From contig CCMQ01000003.1 of assembly GCA_000751835.1 (NCBI GenBank), forward strand, positions 62,001 through 126,000: a stretch of 64,000 nucleotides of DNA, read 5' to 3'. The notes beneath the pieces were generated by a model that saw only the letters and a list, made by a program, of their open reading frames with translations, had not been told where the DNA came from and ran no database searches. How positions within the stretch are numbered: the first letter of the stretch is position 1; each line of letters begins with the position of its first letter. Origin of the DNA: Necropsobacter rosorum (lineage in GTDB: Bacteria > Pseudomonadota > Gammaproteobacteria > Enterobacterales > Pasteurellaceae). A program made the position numbers and the translations under genes. Shown here piece by piece: positions 40,678 through 51,008 of the stretch.

Positions 40678-43600
40678 TTACCATTGATAACCCACGCCGA
40701 CGGAACCACCCACATCGCCCTGCGTATTGGCATTACCCTGTAGCTTCAGGATCACTTTACCGTTATCGCTGGCGCGGGAATAGCCCACCGCCACGGCGCT
40801 TTGACCTTTGAAGGTACCGGCTGATGCCGCCACCATGGATTTACCCGGAATATATACTTGCGGTAAACCGGCTGCGGCATTCGCACCGGCGATACCTGCG
40901 CGAAGATCTTTATTGTTGCGGTTGAGCCGGTTGTACACATCGCCCATGCTTTGTTTCAGCTGGCTGACGTTCACCGCATCGGTATCCGCCGAACCGCCTT
41001 TCACATTGTGGATCTGACGGGCTTCACCGTTATTGCCGGCAATGCTGATTCCGCTCTCGTTGGAAGAGATCGTAGTCGCATTATTGCCGCTGCCGATTTT
41101 CACGGAATCGAATGTCGGGTTCATTGAGGTTGCAATGGCGACATCGTTGCCTTTGCGGGTGATCTCAATATTGTTACCGGCATTAATATTCACCGTATTA
41201 CCGGCTTTCACTTTCGCCGCTTTCGTATCGCTGCTGTCGGTCACTTTACCGCTGCTGCCTTCAACTTTGGTAGAGTGCAGATTCCAGCTGACATTGTTCA
41301 CCGTATTGGCAACGGTGGTCGCATTCACCACGCTTGAACCGTCGGTCGGCGCCGCGACGGTGCCGTTGTCATTCACGGTTAAATCCGTCGTTTTCACGTC
41401 ATAAGACACGCTGGTGACGCCGTCTTTGGTGGTGACGTTGGCGGAGGTGCCTTTACCGTTCACATAGTTCACGCTGTCACCCGGATTAATCAGCGAAGTG
41501 GAACCGTCGCTATTGGTTGTGCGCCAGCCGCTGTTGTTAATCGCGTTGATCACATCACCGGTGGTGGCAATCTTAGTCGGTGTAATATCACCGGATGCCA
41601 CGCCCGTGGTGGTATTGGTCGTGATATTGCCGGTATCCACGTTATATGTCACGTTAGTACCGTTCACTACCGCAACGGTGCCTGTGCCATTATTAAAGCT
41701 GACGGTCTGATTGCCGACGGTCGTCGCGTTGGCATCATCATTATTGCCCGTCAGTTTCCATTTCACCGATTCCGTCGCATTGGCAATATTATTGTTAATA
41801 TTGGTGATGTTTTCTTTCAGCTGATCCACATTCACCGCATCCGTGCCGTTTGTACCGGCAGATACGTTGGTGATTTGGTTGCCGCCCATATCCACCGTTG
41901 AATTAGGCGCCACGCTGAAGTTATGTACCTGCGTGTCACCGGTCACCGTTAAGTTTTTAAAGGTGACGTTTTCTTTCGTTGCGTAGGTATAAGTCACATT
42001 GCCGTTGGCATCAACGCTTTGTGTCACCTGCATATTGTCGCCCGCTTCGAAATTCACCGCTTTACCCGGATTAATCACGGTTTCGGTTGCGCCGCCGGTT
42101 GCGGTGGTCGAATTGGTGATCCAGCCGGACTTATTAATCGCATCAACCACATTGGTGGCGTTGACAAAATTAGAGCCGTCGGTGTTATCGGCAACTTTCA
42201 CCGTTCCGTTCGGATTGGTGGTGACGTTACCGGCTAAGGCGTTCTTCACGTTGGTGGTATTCACACTTAAGTTTACGGAACCGTCGGTATTATTGGTTAC
42301 GCTGACGGAATTATCGCCGGACACCAGATTCACATCAAAGGTCACATTCGAACCGCTGACATTGGATTTCGTACCGACACCGTTGACAAAGTTCACCTGA
42401 TCGCCGAATTTAATCTGCGCCGTTTCAGTCCCGGCGTTATTGCCGACTTTCCAATAACCGCTGTTCACCGCGTTGATAATATCGGTCACGGTAGCAAAAC
42501 CGTCATTACCCGCCACTAAAGCACCGTTGGTCGTGTTGCCAAAGGATCCGGTTTTTACCGATAAATCGTAAATCGTCTGACCGTTGGCGCCGGTAGAGTT
42601 GGTGACGTTTACGGTGTTATCTTTAGACGTCACTTCCGTTTTCGCCGCCGCAACGGATTTATTTAACTGATTCAGATTCACCGCATCCGTACCGTTAGTG
42701 CCGTTTGCGACATTGGTAATGGTGGTGTTGCCTGCGTCAATGCCGGTTGAATTGATTGTCACCGGCCCGACCACTACGCTGTCAAAACTTGAGTTCATAT
42801 TGGTCGCGATAGAGATTTTATTCGCCGATTGGGTAACATTAATGTTTTTACCTGCATCAATCGTCACCACTTCACCCGCTTTAATCTGCTCTTCTGTCGT
42901 ACCCGTTACATTACCGTCAGATTTTGAAGTCGTCAGATTCCAAGACACATTATTTACCGTATTGACAATATCACCCACGGTCGCCACTTTATTTTCATCA
43001 CCACTTTTCGCTGCGGCCGTACCATTGGCATTCACTTGCGAACCGCCGGTGATCACTTCCAGTTTACCGGTGGTGCTATTGGTGTTAATGGTTGTGCCGT
43101 CGGTGTTGACCGCTAAGTCATAAATATTCGCACCGGTGGTGGCGTTTTGTGAAACATTGACCGTCACGGATTTATCTTTTGACGTCACTTCTTCTTTAGA
43201 TGCCGCCACGGATTTATTTAACTGATCCAGATTCACCGCATCCGTGCCGTTGGTGCCCGCAGTCACATTGGTGATTTGCGTATTACCCGCGTCAATACCA
43301 CTGGAATTAATCGTCACATTGCCGACTTTCACACTGTTAAAGTTGACATCATCGGTCGTGGACAGATTAAAGGTTGTCCCGTTTTGTACAATCTTGATAT
43401 TTTTACCTGCATTATAAGTCACGGTTTCGCCGGCTTTCACTTTGGCGGTCGCATTGCCTTCCACCTCACCATTAGTGCCGTCAACTTTACCCGCAACGGT
43501 ATTCCACGACACATTATTAATGGTGTTGACAATATCACCGATGGTCGCCACATCCGTAGTGTTGCTGCCGTCCTCAACTTCGGCTGTACCGTTGTCATTA

Positions 43601-46600
43601 GTAGTGGTATTACCGCTCACCACTTCCAGCGCACCGGTGGTGCTGTTCGGTTTAATTGTCGTATTATCCGTATTCACTTCAACGTTATAAACCGTCTGAC
43701 CGTTTTTGCCGGTAGAGTTTGTGACATTAATGGTATTATTTGTTGAAGTCACTTCCGTTTTTGCAGCCGCCACGGATGAGTTCAACTGACTAACATTCAC
43801 CGCATCCGTTGCATTGGTACCCGCAGTGACATTAGTAATTTTGGTGTTACCTGCATCAATGCCTGTGGTGGAATTAATCGTCACATTGCCGACTTTCACA
43901 CTGTTAAAGCTCACATCATCTGCCGTGGCATAAGTAAAGGTACCGTTTTCCTGTTTCACTTTCAGGTTTTTACCCGCTTGGAATTTCAGGGTTTCACCGG
44001 CTTTCACTTTGTACTCAGATTTACCCTCCTGATCGGTAAAATCAGTTGCATCTGTGCCGATTGTCGCTACAAAAGAAGCATTGTTAATCGCATTGGTTAC
44101 TGTGCTTGCATTAACCAGATTAGCGCCGTCGCCGCCGTCCACTTTTACTGTGCCGTTATCATTAACAGCCAGATTTGTGGTATTGGCAACGATTTTATCG
44201 CCGTCCGTTTTGATAGTGGAATTATCCACATTCACACTGTAGGACACGTTGGATACCGTACCGTTTTCGGTAACAGTCACATTCGCCACCGTATTGCTAC
44301 CGTTAACAAAGTTAATCTGATCACCGGCTTTTACATCATCGACTTTAGTGCCGCTGTTATCACCCAGTTTCCAGGATACATTGTTCGCCACATTTACCAA
44401 AGTAGTGGCATTTACCAGCTGATCGCCGGCAGTCGCATTATTGGTAATATTCGGTACAACTGCTGTTCCGTTACCGTCCACAGTAGCATTACCGGTAATA
44501 TTATTACGCACCTGAGTCTCGTTAACCGAAATATTGACATAACGGATATTGTCATTCGTTACCCCGGTAACATTAACCGCACCTTCGCCAACAAATTTCA
44601 CTTCATTGGCGTTTTTCACCGTATCGGTATAATTATTACCCAGAGCAGAAACCACCCAGCCCATATTCTGCAGATCACGCACGGTGGCGGCGGAATTTAA
44701 GGTCGTTTCCGGTAAGTTGGTTAAATTCACTAAAGTCGAGCTACTTGCAGTTCCGTTCGGATTGGTATTAACGGTTTGTGTATTTAATACCGAACCTACA
44801 CCGGTAATCTGTGTCGGCTTACCGTTAGTGGTAATATTCAGTGCGTTCACCGGCATATTGCTTGCATTATTGTTCGTAGCGTTTGTGGCCGCTTCCGCAC
44901 TAAAGTTGACTGTCGGCGCACTGCTGTTTGCCACATTACCGACGGTCAGCGTGGTAGTATTCACATTATTAAATGTGACATTATCTTCCGTAGCATAAGT
45001 GAAAGTACCGTTATCCTGTTTCACTTTCAGGTTTTTACCCGCTTGGAATGTCAGGGTTTCACCGGCTTTCACTTTGTAGCTGGATTTACCGTCCTGATCA
45101 GTAAAATCAGTTGCATCTTTGCCGATTGTCGCCACAAAGGAAGCGTTGTTAATCGCATTGGTTACTGTGCTTGCATTAACTAGATTCGAACCGTTAGCAT
45201 CATCCACTTTTACCGTGCCGTTGTCATTTACCGTCAGATTAGTAGTGTTCGCAGTAACTTTGCCGTCATCACCGGTTTTAATAGTGGAATTATCCACATT
45301 TACACTGTAAGATACATTAGATACCGTACCGTCATCATTTACAGTCACATTCGACACGGTATTAGTACCGTTAATAAAATTCACCTGATCGCCGGCTTTT
45401 ACATCATCAACTTTTTGAGCTGTGCTGTTACCCAGTTTCCAGGATACATTGTTAATCGTGTTAACAATATCACCGACTGTTGCCACACTGCTTACGTTAC
45501 TACCATTCGCTACAGCTGCGGTACCGTTAGTATTGGTTGTGGTGTTACCTGTTACCACTTCCAATGCGCCAGTCGTAGAATTTGGCTTAATGGTTGTATT
45601 ATCCGTATTCACTTCAACGTTATAAATAGTCTGACCTTTATCACCTGTCGAACTGGTAACATTAACGGTATTGTTCGCTGAGGTTACTTCAGTTTTGGTT
45701 GCATTTAACTGGCTGAGATTTACCGCATCCGTTGCATTAGTGCCGTTAGATACGTTGGTAATTGTCGTATTGCCTGCGTCAATGCCGGTTGTATTGTTAA
45801 TTTTTACCGGGCCGACAGTTAAGGTATCATTAACCGTCACGTTGGTAAATGTTGGTGTCGCGCTGACGGAATAAGTAAAGTTCTGGCCATCCTGCTTAAT
45901 CACCATATTGTCACCGGCTAATAGAGTAACGGTCTCGCCGGCTTTAACCTGTTCATCGGATTTAGTACCGGCTTGAGTACCCGTACCGTTGGTGCCTGAA
46001 GTGATATTCCAAGACACATTATTCATGGTATTAACAATATCGCCGATAGTCGCCACATCCGTATTATTGCTGCCGTCCGCCACTTTCGCCGTGCCATTAC
46101 TATTGGTTGTGGTGTTACCGCTAACTACTTCCAGCGCGCCGGTGCTGCTGTTAGTGTTAATGGTTTTACCGTCCGCATTGACTTCAACATTATAAATCGT
46201 CTGCCCCTCTGTACCGGTAGAGTTCGTTACCGTCACAGTTTGGTTTGCTGACTTCACTTCCGTTTTAGTTGAATTTAACTGGCTGAGATTCACCGCATCC
46301 GTTGCGTTAGTGCCGTTTGCAACATTGGTAATGGTGGTGTTACCTGCATCAATACCTGTGGTGGAATTAATTGTTACATTGCCGACTTTAACGTTCTCAA
46401 AACTTACATTATCTTCCGTAGCATAAGTAAAGGCGCCATTTTCCTGTTTCACTTTCAGGTTCTTACCTGCTTGGAATACCAGAGTTTCACCGGCTTTTAC
46501 CGTATAATTAGATTTACCGTCCTGATTAGCAAAAGTCGTCGTATTGGTGCCGATTGTCGCCACAAATGAGGCATTGTTAATGGCGTTAATCACGGTGCTG

Positions 46601-49600
46601 GCATTCACCAGATTTGACCCGTTTCCATTGTCATCAACTTTTACCGTACCGTTATTATTTACTGTCAGATTAGTAGTATTTGCCGTAACGTTGCCGTCAT
46701 CACCGGTTTTAATGGTGGAGTTATCCACTTTCACACTGTAAGACACATTGGATACCGTATTGTTTTCGGTAACAGTCACATTCGACACCGTATTGGTACC
46801 GTTAACAAAATTCACCTGATCACCGGCTTTTACATCATCAACTTTAGTGCCGCTATTATTACCCAGTTTCCAGGATACATTATTTACATAATCCGTTAGA
46901 TTATTCGCAACCATATAAAGCTGTGAACCGTTAATCGCTTCGGTAGAGCCGGCAGTGATATTCCCCGCCGCAACATTGATAATTTTGCGTTCATCACCTT
47001 TAGCACCAATGCTGACATATTCGCCGGAATCTACGCTGGTACCGGCAAATCCAGTATAAGTAATATTATTTACCGTTGCGGTAGTACAACCGACCACCGA
47101 CGCATCGCCTTGAGAAGAATCCCCCAAGATCACGGAATCTTTGGTTGTCGCATTCACATTGTTACCCAGCACGCTGGTATTTTGTGCAGCCGAAGAAATG
47201 GTATTGTTGTTACCAATGGCACTGGAATTCACGCCGGATACATTGTTGCTGCTGCCAATCGCAATAGACTGTGTGCCTGAAGCGTTCGCCTCTTTACCGA
47301 TAGCAATACTGCTATCTTTGCTCGCATTGGCGTGATACCCCTGAGCGATGGCACTTTCCCCGCTTGCGTTTGCATTATTACCCAGCGCAATGGTGCTTTC
47401 ATTGCTTGCCTTGGCATAATAGCCGCCGGCAAAAGCATAATCGCTGCTTGCATTAGCATAACTGCCCACAGCTGAAGAATAATTTGCCGAAGCATTGGCA
47501 TTACCGCCTAATGCCGATGAATAGTCTGCTGAAGCATTTGCATTTGCGCCCAGTGCTGCCGACTGAATGCCGCCGGCTTTTGCCTGACTACCGATAGCCG
47601 TTGCATAATCCTTTGTAGCCTTAGCATAATAACCCATGCTTACCGTGCTGTTTCCTGTCGCCTCCCCTTGATAACCGACATTTACCGCACCGGTGCCGGT
47701 GCTGTTACCGGCAAGCGCAATAGCAGAATTTCCTGTGGCATTGGCTTTATTCCCCACCGCAACCGCGTTATCACCATCGGCATTGGTATGAATACCGAAT
47801 GCCAACGCGCCTCCTTGGCTGCTTGTATTAGCTGAGTTATTCGTATTAGTTTTAGCACCATAACCGACCGCAATATCATCATTCATTGTTGCATTAGACA
47901 ATTCACCGATTGCAACCGTTCTTAATCCGGCTGCTTTAGATTCATTACCAATAGAAACACTGCCTATACCGGACGCAGTCGAATTAATCCCGATAGCCGT
48001 TGCATTAGCACCGCTAGCATTAGCCGCAACGCCGGCAGCTAATGCATTAACGCCTGTAGCACCATCATTTTTATAGTTAGCTTGCTGTGTGCCATTATCA
48101 TTCACACTATAGTAATGCACGCCAGTTGAAGATATGGTGAAATTACCGTTGCTTTGCGTAATATTAATATTATCCCCGGCAATAAAGGTCACGGTGTCAC
48201 CCGGATTAATCAATTCATTGCTTGAACCGGTATTATTCCCCGTTCCGGTTTTGTTAGAAGTTGCATACCAACCCGCACTTTGCACCGCAGCAGCCACATC
48301 AGCAACCGTTGCCACACCGGTCTGGCTGGTATTGGCAACTACCGTACCGTCAGTTGTAGTATTAAAGCTGCCTTGTTTAACATTTACCGTTACCGTTGCA
48401 TTAACGCCTCCGTCTTTCGCAGCGGCAACAACTTCGGTTAAATTACCATCTTTAAATTGGATATGAGAATTATTATTAATACGAGCAACAGAGCTATCAC
48501 TCGTGTTATGCACATTAAAGCCCATATAATTTAAAACATGATAAAGCTGTGAACCGTTAATCGCATCGGTAGAATTTTCTGTCACCCGACCTGCTGCCAC
48601 ATATTGAATCTGGCGTTCGGAATCTGCTGCCCCAATAGCCAATACACTGGTACCATTGGCTTGGCTTGCAGCCATTAATTTATTGGAATCAGTAGTCGGT
48701 ATTGTTACCGCCTTATAAGTTCCGGCATATTCCTTGGTTTCATTCACCCCTGAAGCATTTAAAAAGGTCACATTGGTGGAAGATTGTTCATTATTAAATG
48801 CCCCTGCCACCGATTTCGCCCCTAACGCCACCGATAGCGCAGAAGTATTGCTGACTGAAGACGACTGACCAATAGCAACGCTCAAATCGCCATAAGCATG
48901 GCTACGGGTACCAATAGAAACAGAACCATGACCTTCAGACTGAGCAATATCAATTGTCGGAATATTTATACCATTCTTTAATGTTCGACCACTTCCTTGA
49001 GTAGTATTTGCCCCAGATGAACGTCCGATAGCAATAGATCCTGCTTTTGACGTTGCCGCCATCACCCCTTGCGCTATAGAGCTGTTCTCTGTTGCTTTAG
49101 AAAATGCGCCTATGGCTAATGCATATTCGCCTTCCGAATAAGCCCCGTTACCAATCGCAGTACTAGGAGAGGTTGCACCTCCAGCCTTACCTTTTGTATT
49201 CGCCGTTGCACCAGCACCAAATGCCAGTGAGTCAGCACCGGCAAAAGCATCTAAACCAACAGATACACCACTTCCTACCGCAGTGGAACTAGAACCAATT
49301 GCTATACCGCCGGAAGTAGTCCCCCCTGTACTATCTGAGGTAGAAACTGTCGAAGTATTAACAACCTGAGACCCTTTACCAATTGCAACTTCCATATCAA
49401 CATCGGTTGAACTTGTTACCTCACCAGCAATATTCATTGCCGTTGCCGCAACAGCCGCCCCGCCGATTAAACAGCCGCCCGTCGCCGCAACGGAAAGCGC
49501 CAACACCGCAACGCCTTTTTTCCGGCCGGAAGAGGATTTCGTTTTCCCTTTCGCTTTATCTAATTCCGAAACAGCAACCCAGGTTTGTGTAGCATGATTC

Positions 49601-49626
49601 CAAATTACTTTAAAAATTTTGTTCAT
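40678..49626 (-). CDS. Giant trimeric autotransporter adhesin (YadA/Hia/Hsf type)
   Basis: The 2982-residue type Vc autotransporter starts at ATG 49626 (AAGGAT upstream), giving the extended signal peptide MNKIFKVIWNHATQTWVAVS; the open frame reaches 49668. A hydrophobic signal segment (39-63) precedes two YadA-like heads of SxAxG-type 14-residue repeats, each ending in a neck (AAGRVTENSTDAINGSQLYHV, AAGNITAGSTEAINGSQLYMV). A long stalk follows, made of repeated modules with DAVN(L/V)SQL necks and SWKLGN...VKAGDQVNF blocks. The C-terminal YadA anchor (about the last 80 residues, ending GGSVGVGYQW) forms the trimeric barrel. Asn-X-Ser/Thr sequons are extremely dense. Only one cysteine is seen in the passenger (VVGCTTATV, about 47090). 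Confidence 0.96.
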   Translation of the reverse strand: MNKIFKVIWNHATQTWVAVSELDKAKGKTKSSSGRKKGVAVLALSVAATGGCLIGGAAVAATAMNIAGEVTSSTDVDMEVAIGKGSQVVNTSTVSTSDSTGGTTSGGIAIGSSSTAVGSGVSVGLDAFAGADSLAFGAGATANTKGKAGGATSPSTAIGNGAYSEGEYALAIGAFSKATENSSIAQGVMAATSKAGSIAIGRSSGANTTQGSGRTLKNGINIPTIDIAQSEGHGSVSIGTRSHAYGDLSVAIGQSSSVSNTSALSVALGAKSVAGAFNNEQSSTNVTFLNASGVNETKEYAGTYKAVTIPTTDSNKLMAASQANGTSVLAIGAADSERQIQYVAAGRVTENSTDAINGSQLYHVLNYMGFNVHNTSDSSVARINNNSHIQFKDGNLTEVVAAAKDGGVNATVTVNVKQGSFNTTTDGTVVANTSQTGVATVADVAAAVQSAGWYATSNKTGTGNNTGSSNELINPGDTVTFIAGDNINITQSNGNFTISSTGVHYYSVNDNGTQQANYKNDGATGVNALAAGVAANASGANATAIGINSTASGIGSVSIGNESKAAGLRTVAIGELSNATMNDDIAVGYGAKTNTNNSANTSSQGGALAFGIHTNADGDNAVAVGNKANATGNSAIALAGNSTGTGAVNVGYQGEATGNSTVSMGYYAKATKDYATAIGSQAKAGGIQSAALGANANASADYSSALGGNANASANYSSAVGSYANASSDYAFAGGYYAKASNESTIALGNNANASGESAIAQGYHANASKDSSIAIGKEANASGTQSIAIGSSNNVSGVNSSAIGNNNTISSAAQNTSVLGNNVNATTKDSVILGDSSQGDASVVGCTTATVNNITYTGFAGTSVDSGEYVSIGAKGDERKIINVAAGNITAGSTEAINGSQLYMVANNLTDYVNNVSWKLGNNSGTKVDDVKAGDQVNFVNGTNTVSNVTVTENNTVSNVSYSVKVDNSTIKTGDDGNVTANTTNLTVNNNGTVKVDDNGNGSNLVNASTVINAINNASFVATIGTNTTTFANQDGKSNYTVKAGETLVFQAGKNLKVKQENGAFTYATEDNVSFENVKVGNVTINSTTGIDAGNTTITNVANGTNATDAVNLSQLNSTKTEVKSANQTVTVTNSTGTEGQTIYNVEVNADGKTINTNSSTGALEVVSGNTTTNSNGTAKVADGSNNTDVATIGDIVNTMNNVSWNITSGTNGTGTQAGTKSDEQVKAGETVTLLAGDNMVIKQDGQNFTYSVSATPTFTNVTVNDTLTVGPVKINNTTGIDAGNTTITNVSNGTNATDAVNLSQLNATKTEVTSANNTVNVTSSTGDKGQTIYNVEVNTDNTTIKPNSTTGALEVVTGNTTTNTNGTAAVANGSNVSSVATVGDIVNTINNVSWKLGNSTAQKVDDVKAGDQVNFINGTNTVSNVTVNDDGTVSNVSYSVNVDNSTIKTGDDGKVTANTTNLTVNDNGTVKVDDANGSNLVNASTVTNAINNASFVATIGKDATDFTDQDGKSSYKVKAGETLTFQAGKNLKVKQDNGTFTYATEDNVTFNNVNTTTLTVGNVANSSAPTVNFSAEAATNATNNNASNMPVNALNITTNGKPTQITGVGSVLNTQTVNTNPNGTASSSTLVNLTNLPETTLNSAATVRDLQNMGWVVSALGNNYTDTVKNANEVKFVGEGAVNVTGVTNDNIRYVNISVNETQVRNNITGNATVDGNGTAVVPNITNNATAGDQLVNATTLVNVANNVSWKLGDNSGTKVDDVKAGDQINFVNGSNTVANVTVTENGTVSNVSYSVNVDNSTIKTDGDKIVANTTNLAVNDNGTVKVDGGDGANLVNASTVTNAINNASFVATIGTDATDFTDQEGKSEYKVKAGETLKFQAGKNLKVKQENGTFTYATADDVSFNSVKVGNVTINSTTGIDAGNTKITNVTAGTNATDAVNVSQLNSSVAAAKTEVTSTNNTINVTNSTGKNGQTVYNVEVNTDNTTIKPNSTTGALEVVSGNTTTNDNGTAEVEDGSNTTDVATIGDIVNTINNVSWNTVAGKVDGTNGEVEGNATAKVKAGETVTYNAGKNIKIVQNGTTFNLSTTDDVNFNSVKVGNVTINSSGIDAGNTQITNVTAGTNGTDAVNLDQLNKSVAASKEEVTSKDKSVTVNVSQNATTGANIYDLAVNTDGTTINTNSTTGKLEVITGGSQVNANGTAAAKSGDENKVATVGDIVNTVNNVSWNLTTSKSDGNVTGTTEEQIKAGEVVTIDAGKNINVTQSANKISIATNMNSSFDSVVVGPVTINSTGIDAGNTTITNVANGTNGTDAVNLNQLNKSVAAAKTEVTSKDNTVNVTNSTGANGQTIYDLSVKTGSFGNTTNGALVAGNDGFATVTDIINAVNSGYWKVGNNAGTETAQIKFGDQVNFVNGVGTKSNVSGSNVTFDVNLVSGDNSVSVTNNTDGSVNLSVNTTNVKNALAGNVTTNPNGTVKVADNTDGSNFVNATNVVDAINKSGWITNSTTATGGATETVINPGKAVNFEAGDNMQVTQSVDANGNVTYTYATKENVTFKNLTVTGDTQVHNFSVAPNSTVDMGGNQITNVSAGTNGTDAVNVDQLKENITNINNNIANATESVKWKLTGNNDDANATTVGNQTVSFNNGTGTVAVVNGTNVTYNVDTGNITTNTTTGVASGDITPTKIATTGDVINAINNSGWRTTNSDGSTSLINPGDSVNYVNGKGTSANVTTKDGVTSVSYDVKTTDLTVNDNGTVAAPTDGSSVVNATTVANTVNNVSWNLHSTKVEGSSGKVTDSSDTKAAKVKAGNTVNINAGNNIEITRKGNDVAIATSMNPTFDSVKIGSGNNATTISSNESGISIAGNNGEARQIHNVKGGSADTDAVNVSQLKQSMGDVYNRLNRNNKDLRAGIAGANAAAGLPQVYIPGKSMVAASAGTFKGQSAVAVGYSRASDNGKVILKLQGNANTQGDVGGSVGVGYQW

Positions 49627-50196
49627 TATATGATCCTTAATTGAGATAAAAGTGAGAGCGCGCCGCATGTACCGGAGGGAGTGAAGACTAAACCTTCCCT
49701 GTTTTTATCCTTTTACATTGAAATGCCTGATGATGTTTTGAGGATATGATTTTTACGCTGAGGATAACACGATGACTAACTCTAAAATCCCTGCCATATT
49801 ATAGACAATTAGTTTTTATTCAATTAAGAACACCAATATTTGCACTTCTTTACATAACCTGAAACAGATTTTAGAAATCATGCGTTTCTTATTCATTTAA
49901 ATGAATTTTTTTCATTTTAATTGACACAATTCAGCACCGAATCCCCCCAGAAAAAGCCACACCCCACCGCTCGAATTTCCGCCTTAACGAAGGTTCCGGG
50001 CAATCAGTCATTACCTTGCGGATTTCGCTAACCCCGCTTATTATTTTGATAAAAGTGCGGTCAATAAATTCCTGGTTTTCTCTCAATTATGTCCGCACTT
50101 TTAAAGGATACCCGCTCTGATTTTTAAGTTATCGGAAGAACATCCGAGCGGGTTGGATAGTAAAAATTAACGTTAAAAGATTGACTAATGGATTAG
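49627..50196. other. Intergenic region: adhesin promoter side and a USS hairpin
   Basis: This AT-rich 570-bp gap holds no gene I can support. It must contain the leftward adhesin promoter. An inverted USS pair, AAAAGTGCGG (50051-50060) and CCGCACTTTT (50093-50102), forms a 10-bp stem and could terminate either strand. Nothing else is recognisable. Confidence 0.7.
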
Positions 50197-50343
50197 CGCT
50201 TCGTTTTTGATAGTTTAGAGTTTGAGGCTCTGCATCCATTTAAAGATGGTAACGGCAGAATAGGAAGAATGTTAATTACTTTAATGTTATGGTCTTCTAA
50301 GCAAATATCGGTACCTCATTATTTTAGTGCAAACATTGATTGA
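50197..50343 (+). pseudogene. Fragment of a Fic-family protein gene
   Basis: An open stretch between two stops encodes about 48 residues containing the Fic active-site signature: [18 protein letters not shown], with catalytic His, the phosphate-binding DGNGR and the second Arg. [21 protein letters not shown] continues like Fic proteins. A full protein has 200-370 residues, so both ends are missing and the fragment cannot act as an AMP transferase. It ends where a minus-strand antitoxin fragment begins. It was probably a Fic-based regulator or toxin. Confidence 0.85.
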
Positions 50344-50504
50344 GATAGTTTTAAACTTTCTCGAATTGCTTTGATTTCGCTTGCTTTCATCTCAAGCAGT
50401 TCCGGGCGGTTTAGTGTGTAACTGGGTAACTCGATTTTGCCTTTTTGGTGCGCTTGAATTTCTTTTAAGCCTGTCATCAGTGCTTTTTGTTGTTCATTGC
50501 TCAA
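50319..50504 (-). pseudogene. Truncated XRE-family antitoxin (NadS/MqsA-C-like)
   Basis: The frame starts with TTG 50504, or continues from further upstream in KSEIDDL. It encodes about 61 residues ending [19 protein letters not shown]. This is the start of a helix-turn-helix of the kind seen in NadS and HigA-like antitoxins (IRExLgLSQxxFA), cut after the second helix begins. The break coincides with the end of the Fic fragment on the other strand, marking a rearrangement junction around 50323-50335. Confidence 0.65.
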
Positions 50505-50543
50505 GTCGTCAATCTCGCTTTTTTGGTGGGTTAGGCAAGCAGG

Positions 50544-50563
50544 AAAAGGGGCGTTATTGCCCC
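50544..50563 (-). terminator. Leftward terminator of the toxin-antitoxin operon
   Basis: On the minus strand GGGGC-AATAAC-GCCCC is followed by TTTT. It lies just beyond the antitoxin remnant at 50566. Confidence 0.7.
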
Positions 50564-50565
50564 AT

Positions 50566-50661
50566 TTATGTGGATTGTTGAGCTTGTGCAGTTTTGACTT
50601 GTAAGATTAACTCAATATTCAACACATTTAGAATTTTGCGGATTGTTTCAAATCTTGGCTT
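50566..50661 (-). pseudogene. C-terminal remnant of a HipB-like antitoxin
   Basis: In a different minus-strand frame from the complete antitoxin, 31 codons read KPRFETIRKILNVLNIELIL and QVKTAQAQQST before a stop. This resembles the end of HipB-like XRE antitoxins (ETL.KIL.AL.LELVLQ). It overlaps the last codons of the complete antitoxin gene at AAGCCAA, so that gene may have been fused to it by recombination. It has no start and should not be translated alone. Confidence 0.6.
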
Positions 50662-50992
50662 TTGGCTTGATACTGAACATCAACTCATAACCTAAAGCCT
50701 GCGCTAAACGTTGCATAGTGCTAAATTTAGGCTCGGTTTTGCCAGATAACGTTCTGTAAAGGTTTTCCCGCGCAATGCCCGCTTTTGCGGCTGTTTGCGT
50801 CATTCCTTTCGCTCTTGCCACCGTTTTAAAGGCTTGTAGAATTTCTGCCTGATTTGCAGTTTCTAACGCATTTTTCAAATAAAGCTCGGTTAATGCTTCA
50901 TCTTCGTTTAAATATTCTGCTGCATCAAATTGGCTGACTTGTAGATCCTCTTCGTCTAACTCAATGCCATTTACGATGATTGTCTTTCCCAT
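50648..50992 (-). CDS. Antitoxin, HigA-like XRE family (COG3636 type)
   Basis: The 114-residue protein is a putative addiction-module antidote. FDAAEYLNEDEALTELYLKNALETANQAEILQAFKTVARAKGMTQTAAKAGIARENLYRTLSGKTEPKFSTMQRLAQALGYEL matches the family, with the helix-turn-helix at about 64-90. GGGGGATATA precedes its ATG. It lies 16 bases downstream of the toxin gene, the toxin-first order of higBA-type pairs. The extreme C terminus (SIKPKAKI) may have been altered by fusion to the remnant at 50566-50661. Confidence 0.88.
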   Translation of the reverse strand: MGKTIIVNGIELDEEDLQVSQFDAAEYLNEDEALTELYLKNALETANQAEILQAFKTVARAKGMTQTAAKAGIARENLYRTLSGKTEPKFSTMQRLAQALGYELMFSIKPKAKI

Positions 50993-51008
50993 TATATCCC
51001 CCTATTGC

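Noticed and set aside
41033..48466. Many hydrophobic plus-strand frames opposite the adhesin gene
   Set aside because: They mirror the repetitive Asn/Thr/Val-rich adhesin codons, lack ribosome sites and repeat with its modules, so they are shadows.
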